From Acidobacteriota bacterium (lineage in GTDB: Bacteria > Acidobacteriota > Thermoanaerobaculia > Gp7-AA8), in assembly GCA_003223645.1 (NCBI GenBank), contig QHVT01000003.1:62001-126000 (forward strand): DNA of 64,000 bases, read 5' to 3'. Shown here piece by piece: positions 1 through 7,912 of the stretch; the first letter of the stretch is position 1, and each line of letters begins with the position of its first letter. Under the pieces are notes generated by a model, which saw only the letters and a list, made by a program, of their open reading frames with translations, did not search any database and was not told the DNA's origin. Both the position numbers and the translations under genes were made by a program.

Positions 1-220
1 CGGCTGCAAGCGCGCGCAATGTCGGAAAGCGCTTCACGAACTTCTCGAAATACGGCACCACCACTTCCATCCGCGTCTGCTGCAGCATCACCTCGGATAC
101 CCACACGCGATACGGATCGTAGGTCTCGCGCCAGGGGAGGGGACGTTGATGCCGCGCGAACCATGATTCGATTTTGCGCGCGACGCGGTGGAGGTCCATA
201 GCTTGCAAGGCTGGCAGCAT
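1..220 (-). CDS. mutY: A/G-specific adenine glycosylase, N-terminal part (runs off window)
   Basis: Read on the minus strand, the first 66-73 codons give an MutY/EndoIII-type N-terminus: a basic helix, then LPWRETYDPYRVWVSEVMLQ followed by QTR, the conserved block at the start of MutY base-excision glycosylases that remove A mispaired with 8-oxoG. The catalytic helix-hairpin-helix and the Fe-S Cys cluster lie outside the window. Two ATG starts are possible, at 220 (better-spaced purine-rich GAAGAA upstream) and at 199. The gene is divergent from the gas-vesicle operon, with only about 35-55 bp between the two starts. Family is clear from the motif; start is uncertain. Confidence 0.85.
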   Translation of the reverse strand, partial: MLPALQAMDLHRVARKIESWFARHQRPLPWRETYDPYRVWVSEVMLQQTRMEVVVPYFEKFVKRFPTLRALAA

Positions 221-254
221 TGTATTCTTCAGGTCGTTCCACGAGAGGACATCG

Positions 255-1040
255 ATGGGTGAGCAAGCACAGCCCGAAACAGAGCAGGGCAAATACGTTT
301 ACTGCATCATCAAAACCGACACGCCGCGCGACTTCGGCGGCGTCGGCATCGGCGGTCGTCGCGATCGCGTCTACACGGTGCACTACCGCGAGTTCGCGGC
401 CGTGGTCTCGAACTGCCCGCTGATCGTCTTCGATCCTACGCGCGAGAACGCACTGGCCCACGAGCACGTGAACGAACTGGTGATGAAAGACTTCACCGTC
501 CTGCCGATGTCGTTCGGCACCGTGTTCCGCACCGAGAACGACATCAAAGAGTTCCTCAAGGGAACGTACGAAGCGCTCAGCGATGTGCTGCAGAAGATGG
601 AAGGGAAGATCGAATTCGGTCTCAAAGTGAATTGGGACAAGGACCAGGTCATCCGCGAGATCGAGACCGAGAACGAAGAGATCCGCAGGTTGAAGGAAGA
701 GATCTCGTCGAACACGTCGACGTCGACGTACTTTTCGCGCATGCAGCTCGGCCGCGTCGTCGAGTCGGCGCTGCAGGCGAAAGCCGACGCATACGTGACG
801 GAGATCTACGAGGCGCTGCGCGACGCCGCGATTGCGTCGCGGTCGAACAAACCGATCGGCGACAAGATGATCATGAACGCCGCGTTCCTCGTCGAGCGCG
901 ACAAAACGAAAGCGTTCGACGACCAGATCTCCGACATCGCGAAAAAGTACGAGAACAAACTGTCGTTCCTCTACACGGGCCCGTGGCCGCCGTACAACTT
1001 CGTCAACATCCGGCTCAAGTTGGAGCGGGCCGAGAGATAA
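255..1040 (+). CDS. gvpF: Gas vesicle protein GvpF/GvpL family (copy 1)
   Basis: 261 aa, the normal size for GvpF/L accessory proteins, which bind GvpA and are needed for vesicle nucleation. The N-terminus carries the KYVYCIIK strand, the middle has a charged helical stretch, and the C-terminus ends with the family hallmark LYTGPWPPYNFVNIRL. The ATG at 255 is preceded by GAGAGGA at 242-248, so I prefer it to the longer upstream reading. It is the first gene of the gas-vesicle operon and is divergent from mutY. Two further F/L-type genes follow in the operon. Confidence 0.93.
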   Translation: MGEQAQPETEQGKYVYCIIKTDTPRDFGGVGIGGRRDRVYTVHYREFAAVVSNCPLIVFDPTRENALAHEHVNELVMKDFTVLPMSFGTVFRTENDIKEFLKGTYEALSDVLQKMEGKIEFGLKVNWDKDQVIREIETENEEIRRLKEEISSNTSTSTYFSRMQLGRVVESALQAKADAYVTEIYEALRDAAIASRSNKPIGDKMIMNAAFLVERDKTKAFDDQISDIAKKYENKLSFLYTGPWPPYNFVNIRLKLERAER

Positions 1041-1041
1041 G

Positions 1042-1117
1042 TTGCGCGGTTGCGCAGTCGCGCGGTTACGCAGCCCGACCGCCCGCGCAACCGAGCGACC
1101 GCGTAACCGAGCAACTA
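1042..1117. repeat. Repeat family A: hairpin of 8-bp tandem units (copy 1)
   Basis: Fills the gvpF-gvpG gap. The left arm repeats an 8-bp motif like TTGCGCGG/TTACGCAG; the right arm is its inverted complement (GACCGCGTAACCGAGCAAC). A near copy is at 31781-31856 after clpP. It could fold as a long hairpin in RNA. No ORF of merit is present. Confidence 0.8.
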
Positions 1118-1118
1118 T

Positions 1119-1439
1119 ATGGCCTTCATCCTCGACGACATCCTCCTCCTCCCCATCAAGGGGCCGATCGCGGGCTTCCGCTGGATCATGTCGACGATTC
1201 AGACGATGGCGGACGAGGAGTTGATGAACGATCAGCCGTGGAAGGAGCGGCTGATCGAGTTGCAGATGCAGCTGGAGCTCGGCGAGATCAGCGAAGAGGA
1301 CTACGGGCGCGAAGAAGCGGTCGTGTTCCAGGCGCTGCGCGACATCCGCGCGCGGCGCGAGGCGATCGCGCGCGAAATGGCCGCGCAGCAGGGCGAGGAC
1401 GAGGGCGGCATCGGCATTTACACCGGCTACGGTGATTGA
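1119..1439 (+). CDS. gvpG: Gas vesicle protein GvpG
   Basis: 106 aa. The N-terminal LLLPIKGPIAGFRWI segment and the following acidic helical region (ELQMQLELGEISEEDY) match GvpG, a small accessory protein that acts with GvpF/L during vesicle assembly. The C-terminus is a low-complexity Gly/Glu tail. It follows gvpF in the same direction, separated only by repeat A. Function is known for the family; no experimental inference is made here. Confidence 0.88.
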   Translation: MAFILDDILLLPIKGPIAGFRWIMSTIQTMADEELMNDQPWKERLIELQMQLELGEISEEDYGREEAVVFQALRDIRARREAIAREMAAQQGEDEGGIGIYTGYGD

Positions 1440-1466
1440 CTCGCGGTTCATCCCGCGGCCTTCGGT

Positions 1467-1536
1467 TTCAGTTCATCCCGCGTAGATCCTGCCGATGTCA
1501 CCAGAGATCCCGCGTCTATGCGCGGGATAAACTGAA
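1467..1536. repeat. Repeat family B (copy 1, degenerate left arm)
   Basis: Right arm 1501-1536 reads CCAGAGATCCCGCGTC then a short spacer and GCGCGGGATAAACTGAA. The left arm (from 1467) is a decayed inverted copy. Other copies are at 4006-4121, 9482-9627, 30332-30385 and 46123-46163. Each arm is itself palindromic (ATCCCGCG...CGCGGGAT), the layout of REP doublets (REPINs). Its right end runs into the ribosome-binding region of the next gene. Confidence 0.85.
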
Positions 1537-1542
1537 AGAACG

Positions 1543-3249
1543 GTGATCGATGACGAGCTGCGCGCGCTGGCAACGCGGCGAGTAATTCTCTTCGGCGGTA
1601 AGGGCGGCGTCGGGAAAACGACGATCGCGACGCACGCCGCGACGCTGTTCGGCGAGAAGGCGATTCTCTTCTCGTCCGATCCCGCCAACGAGTCGTTCGA
1701 CGCGCACGCGTTGTACCAGCGCTTTCTCGATCAAAACCTCGATCAGTTCCTGGAGATCGGCGACCGCGGGACGTATCTCGACCGCGATGAGCTGCGGCGC
1801 TTCTTCGAGCTGTCGCTGCCCGGCGTCGACGAACTGATGGCGTGGATGCACATCGGCGAATTGGCCGAGAACAATCCCGAAAAAATCATCGTCGTCGACA
1901 CCGCGCCGACGGGACACACGCTGCGCATGCTGTCGTCGTCCGAACATTTCCAGCAGTTCGCGCGCGCGCTCGATGCGATGCAGGCCAAACATCGCGCAAT
2001 GGTGCAACAGTTCACGCGCCGCGCGTCGCGCGACGCCGTCGACGCGTTCATCGAAGATTTCGACGCCCGTGCGAAGCGCTACCGCTCGTACGTCGACACG
2101 TTCATTCCCGTGACGCTGTCCGAGCCGTGGGTCGTCGAGCAGACGCTGCGTCTCATCCATCAGATTGACGGGGAGATCGGCGCCATCGACGTGCCGTTCG
2201 TCGTGCTCAACCGCGCCGTGCACGACATCGACTGCGACCTGGATCGCGAACGAGCGAAGCGCGACGACGCGGCGCGCGCGCGATTCGTGCCTAGGAACGT
2301 CGTGGACTTCGAAAGGAGCTGCGTGCCTCTTTGGAGTGGAGCGGCGGCCGCTTCGGCCGTCGAGCCCTCGCGAGAATCCGGCGGCCGAAGCGGCCGCCGC
2401 TCCACCACACTCACCTTCTTCGCCGGCAAAGGCGGCGTCGGAAAGACGACGTGCGCGAGCGCGCTGGCGCTGCAGCTCGCGAAAAAAGAACGCGTCACGC
2501 TCCTCTCCGTCGATCCCGCGCATTCGCTGCGAGACGTGTTCGCGCACGAGCCACCTCCGCCCAACCTGTCCGTCGAGATGATCGACACGAAACGGAAATG
2601 GCGCGAGCTCCGAGACACGCTCGGCACGGAGATCGAGCGCGCGATGGAGGCGCTGACGCCGGGCGGGATGACGATCGGCTATGACACCGAGGCGATGCAG
2701 CAATTGATCGAGATCGCGCCGCCGGGTGCGGACGAGCTGTTCGCGATCACGCGTCTCGCCGATCTCACTGCCGGCGACACGCGAGTCGTTGTCGACACCG
2801 CGCCGACCGGCCACTTCCTTCGCCTGCTCGATCTTCCGCAACAGGCCGGCGAATGGGTGCGCGAATTCATGCGCCTCCTGCTCCGCTACAAGGATCTCGT
2901 CCCGCCCGGCTCCCTCGGCGAAGAGCTCGTCCGCGCATCGCGGGCGTTGAAAGTGCTCGACGAAACGCTCCACTCCGATCGTGCGTCGGTGATCGTCGTG
3001 ACGCGTCCCGAGCCGGTCGTCGTCGCCGAGACGAAGCGGCTCATCGACACGCTGAAGCAGCGCGGCATTTCCGTCGGCGGCCTGATCGCGAACTACGTCA
3101 CGCCGCAGAACGAATGCAAGTGCGACCAAACGATGCGTGGCTACGAGCTGGAGGCGCTCGAAGGGCTGGAAGTCACGCAGAGGATCGAGCGCCGCGCCGC
3201 GCCGCCGGTCTCGCTCGTCGAGTTGTCCACTATAGTTTCGTTCGCGTGA
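1543..3249 (+). CDS. Double ArsA/GET3-type ATPase in gas-vesicle operon
   Basis: 568 aa, two ArsA-family P-loop ATPase halves in one chain. Half 1 has FGGKGGVGKTT near residue 17 and VDTAPTGHTLRML; half 2 has FAGKGGVGKTT near residue 292 and VDTAPTGHFLRLL, plus a C-terminal segment with a CKC pair. GTG start. ArsA/GET3 proteins use a dimeric deviant-Walker-A ATPase to handle oxyanions or membrane-protein clients. Here, inside a gvp operon lacking gvpN, a role as assembly ATPase or chaperone is my inference. The interdomain linker (about residues 265-288) is encoded by a dispersed repeat (family E). The stop overlaps the next GTG start (GTGA). Confidence 0.85.
   Translation: MIDDELRALATRRVILFGGKGGVGKTTIATHAATLFGEKAILFSSDPANESFDAHALYQRFLDQNLDQFLEIGDRGTYLDRDELRRFFELSLPGVDELMAWMHIGELAENNPEKIIVVDTAPTGHTLRMLSSSEHFQQFARALDAMQAKHRAMVQQFTRRASRDAVDAFIEDFDARAKRYRSYVDTFIPVTLSEPWVVEQTLRLIHQIDGEIGAIDVPFVVLNRAVHDIDCDLDRERAKRDDAARARFVPRNVVDFERSCVPLWSGAAAASAVEPSRESGGRSGRRSTTLTFFAGKGGVGKTTCASALALQLAKKERVTLLSVDPAHSLRDVFAHEPPPPNLSVEMIDTKRKWRELRDTLGTEIERAMEALTPGGMTIGYDTEAMQQLIEIAPPGADELFAITRLADLTAGDTRVVVDTAPTGHFLRLLDLPQQAGEWVREFMRLLLRYKDLVPPGSLGEELVRASRALKVLDETLHSDRASVIVVTRPEPVVVAETKRLIDTLKQRGISVGGLIANYVTPQNECKCDQTMRGYELEALEGLEVTQRIERRAAPPVSLVELSTIVSFA
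2336..2405. repeat. Repeat family E (copy 1), in frame inside the ArsA-like gene
   Basis: Inverted repeat GTGGAGCGGCGGCCGCTTCG ... CGGCCGAAGCGGCCGCCGC then TCCAC, about 70 bp, nearly identical to intergenic copies at 23622-23692 and 54245-54314. It is read in frame as an Ala/Ser/Arg/Gly-rich linker between the two ATPase halves, with no stop. Confidence 0.9.
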
Positions 3250-4025
3250 TCTACGTCTACGCCATCACTCGGAACGCGGTGACGCCCGACTGCGAAGGGA
3301 TCGACATGACGCATCGCTTCGGCGCGGCATCGATCGACGGCGTCAGCGCGGTCTTTACCGCGGTCAGCGACGAGGCGTTCTCGCAGGACGAGATCGACCG
3401 GCGCGCGGGCGATCTCGAATGGATCGGCGCGATCGGCTATCGGCATCAAGCAGTGGTTCAGGACGTGATGAAGAAGACGGCGATCATTCCGCTGCGCGCG
3501 TTCACGCTGTTCAGCAGCGAGGAAGCGCTGCGCTCGTATCTGCACGAGAACGCGTCGATGCTGAACAAGGCGCTCGACCGCCTCGGCGGAAAACAGGAGT
3601 GGACGTTGCGCGTGGAGATCGATCCGCAGCGCTGGAGCGAAACGCTCGTCACGCGCGTCGACAGTTTGCGCGCGCTGCAAAACGAGATCGACACCGCGCC
3701 GCCGGGGAAAGCGTTCCTGCTGCGCAAGAAGCTCGACGATGAGAAGAAACGCGCGTCGCATGCGGCCGAGGAAGAGCTGGTCGGTGAGATCGAGCGCGCG
3801 GTGCTCGACAAGCTCGCGTGCGAGACCGTCGCCGAAACGCGCGAGCGCCGCGACGGCGCGTTCCCGCAGATCAACGTGCTGATCGAGCGCGACGAAGAAG
3901 CGAAGCTGGAAGAGCTGCACGCGTCGCTGATGGATCGCTACGCGTCCGAGGGCGTCGCACTTGCACTGACGGGGCCTTGGCCGCCGTACACGTTTGCGGG
4001 AGCTTCCAGTTTGTCCCGCGCGTAG
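3246..4025 (+). CDS. gvpL: Gas vesicle protein GvpF/GvpL family (copy 2)
   Basis: 259 aa starting at a GTG that overlaps the preceding stop. The N-terminal MIYVYAITR strand, a central charged helical region and the C-terminal ALTGPWPPYTFAG define GvpF/L. The last residues (SLSRA) and the TAG stop come from repeat family B, so the native C-terminus was probably altered by repeat insertion. Whether it plays the F or the L role cannot be told from sequence alone. Confidence 0.9.
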   Translation: MIYVYAITRNAVTPDCEGIDMTHRFGAASIDGVSAVFTAVSDEAFSQDEIDRRAGDLEWIGAIGYRHQAVVQDVMKKTAIIPLRAFTLFSSEEALRSYLHENASMLNKALDRLGGKQEWTLRVEIDPQRWSETLVTRVDSLRALQNEIDTAPPGKAFLLRKKLDDEKKRASHAAEEELVGEIERAVLDKLACETVAETRERRDGAFPQINVLIERDEEAKLEELHASLMDRYASEGVALALTGPWPPYTFAGASSLSRA

Positions 4026-4121
4026 ACGCGGGATCTCCGGTCATACCGGCAGGCTGTGGCCCGCGGGCAGCACCATCGCGGTGGAACCAGAGATCCCGTG
4101 TCTAAGCGCGGGATAAACTGC
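4006..4121. repeat. Repeat family B (copy 2, both arms)
   Basis: Left arm CAGTTTGTCCCGCGCGTAGA then CGCGGGATCTCCGG; right arm CCAGAGATCCCGTGTCTAAG then CGCGGGATAAACTG, inverted, with about 45 bp of unrelated sequence between. The left arm encodes the end of the upstream GvpF/L gene. The right arm ends immediately before the next ATG. Confidence 0.9.
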
Positions 4122-4123
4122 AA

Positions 4124-4306
4124 ATGCCCATGCCTGATCAGGAAGAAGACCTCGGCCTCCTGGAGATGCTCGATCACTTGCTCGACCGCGGTGTCGTGAT
4201 CGCAGGCGAAGCCGTGATCTCCATCGGTGACGTCGACCTCCTCTACCTCGGTCTGAACGTCGTGCTCGCCAACGTCGACGCGGTCGCGCGCGTGAGCAAG
4301 CGATGA
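4124..4306 (+). CDS. Small GvpA/J/M-type gas vesicle protein
   Basis: 60 aa. The core LLDRGVVIAGEAVISIGDVD, followed by a hydrophobic LLYLGLNVVLANVD, aligns with the helix-strand-strand-helix of the GvpA fold. It lacks the C-terminal helix of GvpA and is closest in layout to minor shell proteins such as GvpM or GvpJ. Its TGA overlaps the ATG of the next gene (ATGA), suggesting translational coupling. The exact subfamily is unresolved. Confidence 0.8.
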   Translation: MPMPDQEEDLGLLEMLDHLLDRGVVIAGEAVISIGDVDLLYLGLNVVLANVDAVARVSKR

Positions 4307-4932
4307 AGCACGTCGCCGTCGGCGTGCATCTCCGTCGTGAAGACATCGAGCCGCTGGCGACGCCGATCGCGGGCGGCGATCTTTTTTTCAGCGCTGTCGC
4401 CGTCGCCGACGATCAGCCGCTCGGCGATCGCGATTTGTTGTTGCGCGTCGCGAACATCCGCGCGCAGCTTCTCGATCGCGCGACCTTCATCGCCGTTCGC
4501 TACGGCTACACGTTCTCGCGCGAAGTCGAAGCGTCGCAGCTCGCGCGATGGAAGCGCGTGCTCGAATCGAATCGCGACCACGTCGAGATGACGCTCAAGA
4601 TCGCAGCGGCGTCGCCGCGCGAGCGTCCCGATCGTCACGCGTTCGCGAGCGGCGCGGCGTATCTGCGCGCGTTGCACGAGTCGACACAGGCCGCGGCAGT
4701 CGATCCGCGATTTCGCGAAGAAGCGGAGCGATTGATCGTGCCGCTCGCACTGCAGCATCGATGGACGCATCGCGATGAGAAGTCGCTCGAGCTGACGGCG
4801 CTCATCGCGCGAGAACGCGTCGACGACGTGCGCGCGGCGGGCGAGGAGTTGCGCCGCGCGTGTCTCTCGGTACCATTCCTGCTCTCTGGTCCGTGGCCGC
4901 TGGAAGTTTTCGCCGATGCTGATCACGAATGA
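4303..4932 (+). CDS. Divergent GvpF/GvpL-like protein (copy 3)
   Basis: 209 aa, shorter than the other two F/L proteins. Recognisable by the terminal FLLSGPWPLEVFA, a variant of the GPWPPY.F signature, and by the mid-region HVEMTLKI helix start. The N-terminal strand is less conserved. It begins in an ATGA overlap with the upstream gene and overlaps gvpK by 17 nt, so it is translated within the operon. Probably a specialised accessory protein; the family call is firmer than any role. Confidence 0.75.
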   Translation: MKHVAVGVHLRREDIEPLATPIAGGDLFFSAVAVADDQPLGDRDLLLRVANIRAQLLDRATFIAVRYGYTFSREVEASQLARWKRVLESNRDHVEMTLKIAAASPRERPDRHAFASGAAYLRALHESTQAAAVDPRFREEAERLIVPLALQHRWTHRDEKSLELTALIARERVDDVRAAGEELRRACLSVPFLLSGPWPLEVFADADHE

Positions 4933-5239
4933 AGAAGAAGAGCTGCGCCAGGCGCTGACGTTCACGGAGTCGATCGTGCCGGAGCGCATCGCCGCCGATC
5001 CGGAGATCGTGGAGAACGGACTCGCGAAGCTCGTGCTGTCGATCATCGAATTGATTCGGCGTCTGTTGGAGAAGCAGGCGATTCGTCGAATGGATCGAGG
5101 CAACTTGAGCGACGAAGAAATCGAGCGGCTCGGCAACGCGCTGATGAAGCTCGAAGAAAAGATGAGCGAGCTCAAGCGTGTGTTCGGCTTGAGCGATGAC
5201 GATCTCAATTTGAAGCTCGGACCGGTGAAGTCCCTGTGA
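4916..5239 (+). CDS. gvpK: Gas vesicle protein GvpK
   Basis: 107 aa. NGLAKLVLSIIELIRRLLEK, then QAIRRMDRGNLSDEEIERLG and a helix with LMKLEEKMSELK, is the conserved body of GvpK, a helical accessory protein needed for gas-vesicle formation. The usual flanking extensions are short. It overlaps the upstream F/L-like gene and is followed after 15 nt by a GvpJ-type gene. Confidence 0.93.
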   Translation: MLITNEEEELRQALTFTESIVPERIAADPEIVENGLAKLVLSIIELIRRLLEKQAIRRMDRGNLSDEEIERLGNALMKLEEKMSELKRVFGLSDDDLNLKLGPVKSL

Positions 5240-5254
5240 TATTTTCCGCGCGCA

Positions 5255-5578
5255 ATGCCAATCGATGATCGAGGTGTGATGCAGCGGCAGCCGCAAGGGC
5301 TGGTCGATATCCTCGACAAAATTCTGGACAAGGGTCTCGTCGTGGCCGGCGACGTGAAGGTCTCGCTGGCGAACGTCGAGCTCCTGACGATTCAGCTTCG
5401 GCTCGTGATCTGTTCGATCGACAAGGCTGAAGCGATCGGCATCAATTGGTGGCGCTCAGACCGTTTTTACTCGAGCGATGCGAAGGCACTTCCGAGTGCG
5501 CAGGAGTATGACGAATTGCGCAACCGCATCGCCGAGCTCGAACAGCAATTGAGTACTCGAGAGAGGAAAGGCAGGTAA
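5255..5578 (+). CDS. gvpJ: GvpJ-type gas vesicle shell protein
   Basis: 107 aa. Contains the GvpA fold (LVDILDKILDKGLVVAGDVK followed by VSLANVELLTIQLRLVICSI) and ends in a C-terminal predicted coiled coil (ELRNRIAELEQQLSTRE) typical of GvpJ/S-type minor shell proteins rather than GvpA. These proteins are thought to cap or nucleate the vesicle. It lies between gvpK and gvpA, with 3 nt to gvpA. Confidence 0.85.
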   Translation: MPIDDRGVMQRQPQGLVDILDKILDKGLVVAGDVKVSLANVELLTIQLRLVICSIDKAEAIGINWWRSDRFYSSDAKALPSAQEYDELRNRIAELEQQLSTRERKGR

Positions 5579-5581
5579 GTC

Positions 5582-5878
5582 ATGGCTGTTGAACGCGCCC
5601 CGGGCGGTACCAGTCTCATTGACGTACTCGACCGGATTCTCGACAAAGGTATCGTCGTCGATGCGTGGGTACGAATCTCCCTCGTCGGCATCGACCTGAT
5701 CACCGTTGAGGCCCGCGTCGTCATCGCGTCGATCGACACGTACCTCAAATACGCCGAGGCAGTCGGCATCACTTCGACCGTCGCGCGTCCCGCGCTGGGA
5801 CCGGGCGAAGGCGAATCCGGAGCCGCGGCGGCGCGGACGACCGTGCCGACTACCGGGCGCGGCGGCGCCGGCACGTAG
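5582..5878 (+). CDS. gvpA: Major gas vesicle shell protein GvpA
   Basis: 98 aa. [20 protein letters not shown], then [20 protein letters not shown] and [13 protein letters not shown], is the canonical GvpA sequence that polymerises into the gas-permeable protein shell. Residues after about 68 form a Gly/Ala/Thr-rich tail (to ...TTGRGGAGT) longer than the short tail of typical 70-75 aa GvpA. It is the last gene of the operon and is followed directly by repeat C. With one gvpA copy and a terminal position, abundant expression would need a strong internal promoter, which I cannot see. Confidence 0.95.
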   Translation: MAVERAPGGTSLIDVLDRILDKGIVVDAWVRISLVGIDLITVEARVVIASIDTYLKYAEAVGITSTVARPALGPGEGESGAAAARTTVPTTGRGGAGT

Positions 5879-5881
5879 CAA

Positions 5882-5950
5882 GTGGAGGACAGGCAATCCT
5901 GCCTGTCCATCCCAGTGGTACGAGGACAGGCAGGATTGCCTGTCCTCCAC
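5882..5950. repeat. Repeat family C (copy 1)
   Basis: GTGGAGGACAGGCAATCCTG then CCTGTCC ... GGACAGGCAGGATTGCCTGT then CCTCCAC. Each arm also contains an internal palindrome (GGCAATCCTGCC). It lies between the convergent gvpA and S9 peptidase genes and may serve as a bidirectional terminator-like hairpin. Copies at 10690-10743 and 36928-36998. Confidence 0.9.
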
Positions 5951-5953
5951 AAA

Positions 5954-7912
5954 CTACTTCAGCCAGCGATCCAGCCAGTCCAGCACCGTCTGGTGCCAGA
6001 GCTTCGAGTTCTGCGGCTTCAGCACCCAGTGCCCTTCGTCGGGAAACAGGAGCAGCCTCGAAGGCACGCCTCTGCGCTGCAACGCCGTGAAGAGCTGCAG
6101 TCCCTGATCGATCGGAACGCGGTAATCGAGCTCGCCGTGCACGACCAAAGTTGGCGTCGCAAAGTTCTTCACGAAACGATGCGGTGACCACTTCTCGTAC
6201 AGCTCCGGGTTGTCCCACGGCGTTCCGCCGAATTCCCATTCCGGAAACCACAGCTCCTCGGTCACGCCATACATCGACTCCAGGTTGTACACGCCGTCGT
6301 GGGTGACGAGCGCCTTGAAACGGTTCGTGTGTCCGAGGATCCAGTCGACCATGTAGCCGCCGAAGGATGCGCCCGCGGCGCCGATGCGGTTGCCGTCGAC
6401 GTACGGCAGCGCGGCGAGCATGTCCACGCCGTTCATGATGTCGGTGTAGACCCTGCCGCCCCAGTCGCGCGAGATCTCTTCGAGGAACTGCTGTCCGAAT
6501 CCCGACGAGCCGCGCGGATTCGGCATCAGCACCACGTAGCCGCGGGCGGCGAACATCTCGCCGTTCCAGCGATACGACCAGCCGTTGCTCCACGCGCCCT
6601 GCGGACCGCCGTGGATCAGCACGACCGCCGGATATTTTTTCGACGCGTCGAAGTGCGGCGGCTTGATGAGCCAACCCTGCACCGGCGTGTCGTCCGCGCC
6701 TTTCCACCACGTGCTCGCCGGCTCGCCCATGGCGACCTGCGCGAGCTTCGCATCATTCTCGGTCGTCAGCTTTTTCGGCGTGCTGCCTGGCCTCATCGAG
6801 TAGATGTCACTCGGACGCGTGAGCGTCGAGAGGTCGAAGTAGATCGTCTTTCCGTCGCGCGCCACGTCGACCTCGGATGCGGAGCCGCTCTGGGTGATGA
6901 GCGTCATCTTTCCGTCGAGCGTCACTTCGTAAATCGCTTCCGCTCCTTTCAGAGGCGCGATGAGGAACATCGACTTACTGTCCGGCGACCACTTCACCGA
7001 CTCGATCCAGTCCGTGAATTCGGACGCGATGCGTTTCGATTGATTCGTCGCGCGGTCGTACAGCCACAGCTCCCACAAATCGGACTCGTAGCCGGCGCGA
7101 GCCTGCGAGCGATAGGCGATGTAGCGGCCGTCCGGCGAATACGACGGCGACGTGTCGGCGCCGGTGCGCGTGGTGATGCGCTTCGGCGTGCCGCCCCCTG
7201 CTGACGCAACGAGCGGCACGAGGAAGAGATCAGAATTCGTGGAGCGCTCCGGATGCTCGTCGGTGTCGCGCGCAAAGACGAGCTCTTTGCTGTCCGGCGA
7301 GACGTCGAACTCGTTGCCTCCGCCGACCGAGAACGGCGGCGCGTCGAATGCGCCCGGCGTGAGGTCGCGCGTCGCGCTGCCGTTCAGCGGAATGTAGATG
7401 ATGTGCGTGCGCGTCGGCTCCTGCCACGCGTTCCAGTGGCGATAGAGCAGGGTGTCGATCACGCGCGCCTTGGTCGGCTTCGCCTCCTCGGCAGCGCCGA
7501 GATCGACGTCGGAGGTCACGACGATCGCACTGCCGTCGGGAACCCACTTCACGTTGCCTGCACCGTTCTCGAGGTGCGTGAGCTTCGTCGACTTCCCGCT
7601 CGCGACGTCGTACAGATACGCCTGCGACGAAAGGTACGCAATCGTTTTTCCGTCCGGCGACCACGCCGGAGTGTCGCCGCTGGCGATGCGCTTCGCTGCG
7701 CCGCCGCTCGCGGGCATCAGATAGACCGCGCTGTTCTTCGCATTCGCCGGCAGGTCGACGGTGATCGCGTCATACGCGATCCATTTGCCGTCCGGCGAAA
7801 TCTTCGGCGCGCCGATGCGGCGCATGCCGGCGAGATCATCGAAGTTCATCGCGTGCTGGGCATACGTGGTTGCGGCCGCGGCGATGAAGAGAATCACGAG
7901 CAGTTTTTTCAT
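5954..7912 (-). CDS. Secreted S9-family prolyl oligopeptidase-like peptidase
   Basis: 652 aa. A signal peptide (MKKLLVILFIAAAATTYAQ) is followed by a TolB/WD40-like beta-propeller with repeated SPDGK motifs, then an alpha/beta hydrolase domain. The catalytic triad is readable as Ser516 in GASFGGY, Asp596 in GELDYRVP and His628 in PDEGHW. This matches acylaminoacyl-peptidase/DPP-IV-type enzymes that cleave dipeptides or acyl-residues from peptides in the periplasm. It is co-directional with and overlaps (4 nt) the upstream membrane protein gene. Confidence 0.92.
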   Translation of the reverse strand: MKKLLVILFIAAAATTYAQHAMNFDDLAGMRRIGAPKISPDGKWIAYDAITVDLPANAKNSAVYLMPASGGAAKRIASGDTPAWSPDGKTIAYLSSQAYLYDVASGKSTKLTHLENGAGNVKWVPDGSAIVVTSDVDLGAAEEAKPTKARVIDTLLYRHWNAWQEPTRTHIIYIPLNGSATRDLTPGAFDAPPFSVGGGNEFDVSPDSKELVFARDTDEHPERSTNSDLFLVPLVASAGGGTPKRITTRTGADTSPSYSPDGRYIAYRSQARAGYESDLWELWLYDRATNQSKRIASEFTDWIESVKWSPDSKSMFLIAPLKGAEAIYEVTLDGKMTLITQSGSASEVDVARDGKTIYFDLSTLTRPSDIYSMRPGSTPKKLTTENDAKLAQVAMGEPASTWWKGADDTPVQGWLIKPPHFDASKKYPAVVLIHGGPQGAWSNGWSYRWNGEMFAARGYVVLMPNPRGSSGFGQQFLEEISRDWGGRVYTDIMNGVDMLAALPYVDGNRIGAAGASFGGYMVDWILGHTNRFKALVTHDGVYNLESMYGVTEELWFPEWEFGGTPWDNPELYEKWSPHRFVKNFATPTLVVHGELDYRVPIDQGLQLFTALQRRGVPSRLLLFPDEGHWVLKPQNSKLWHQTVLDWLDRWLK

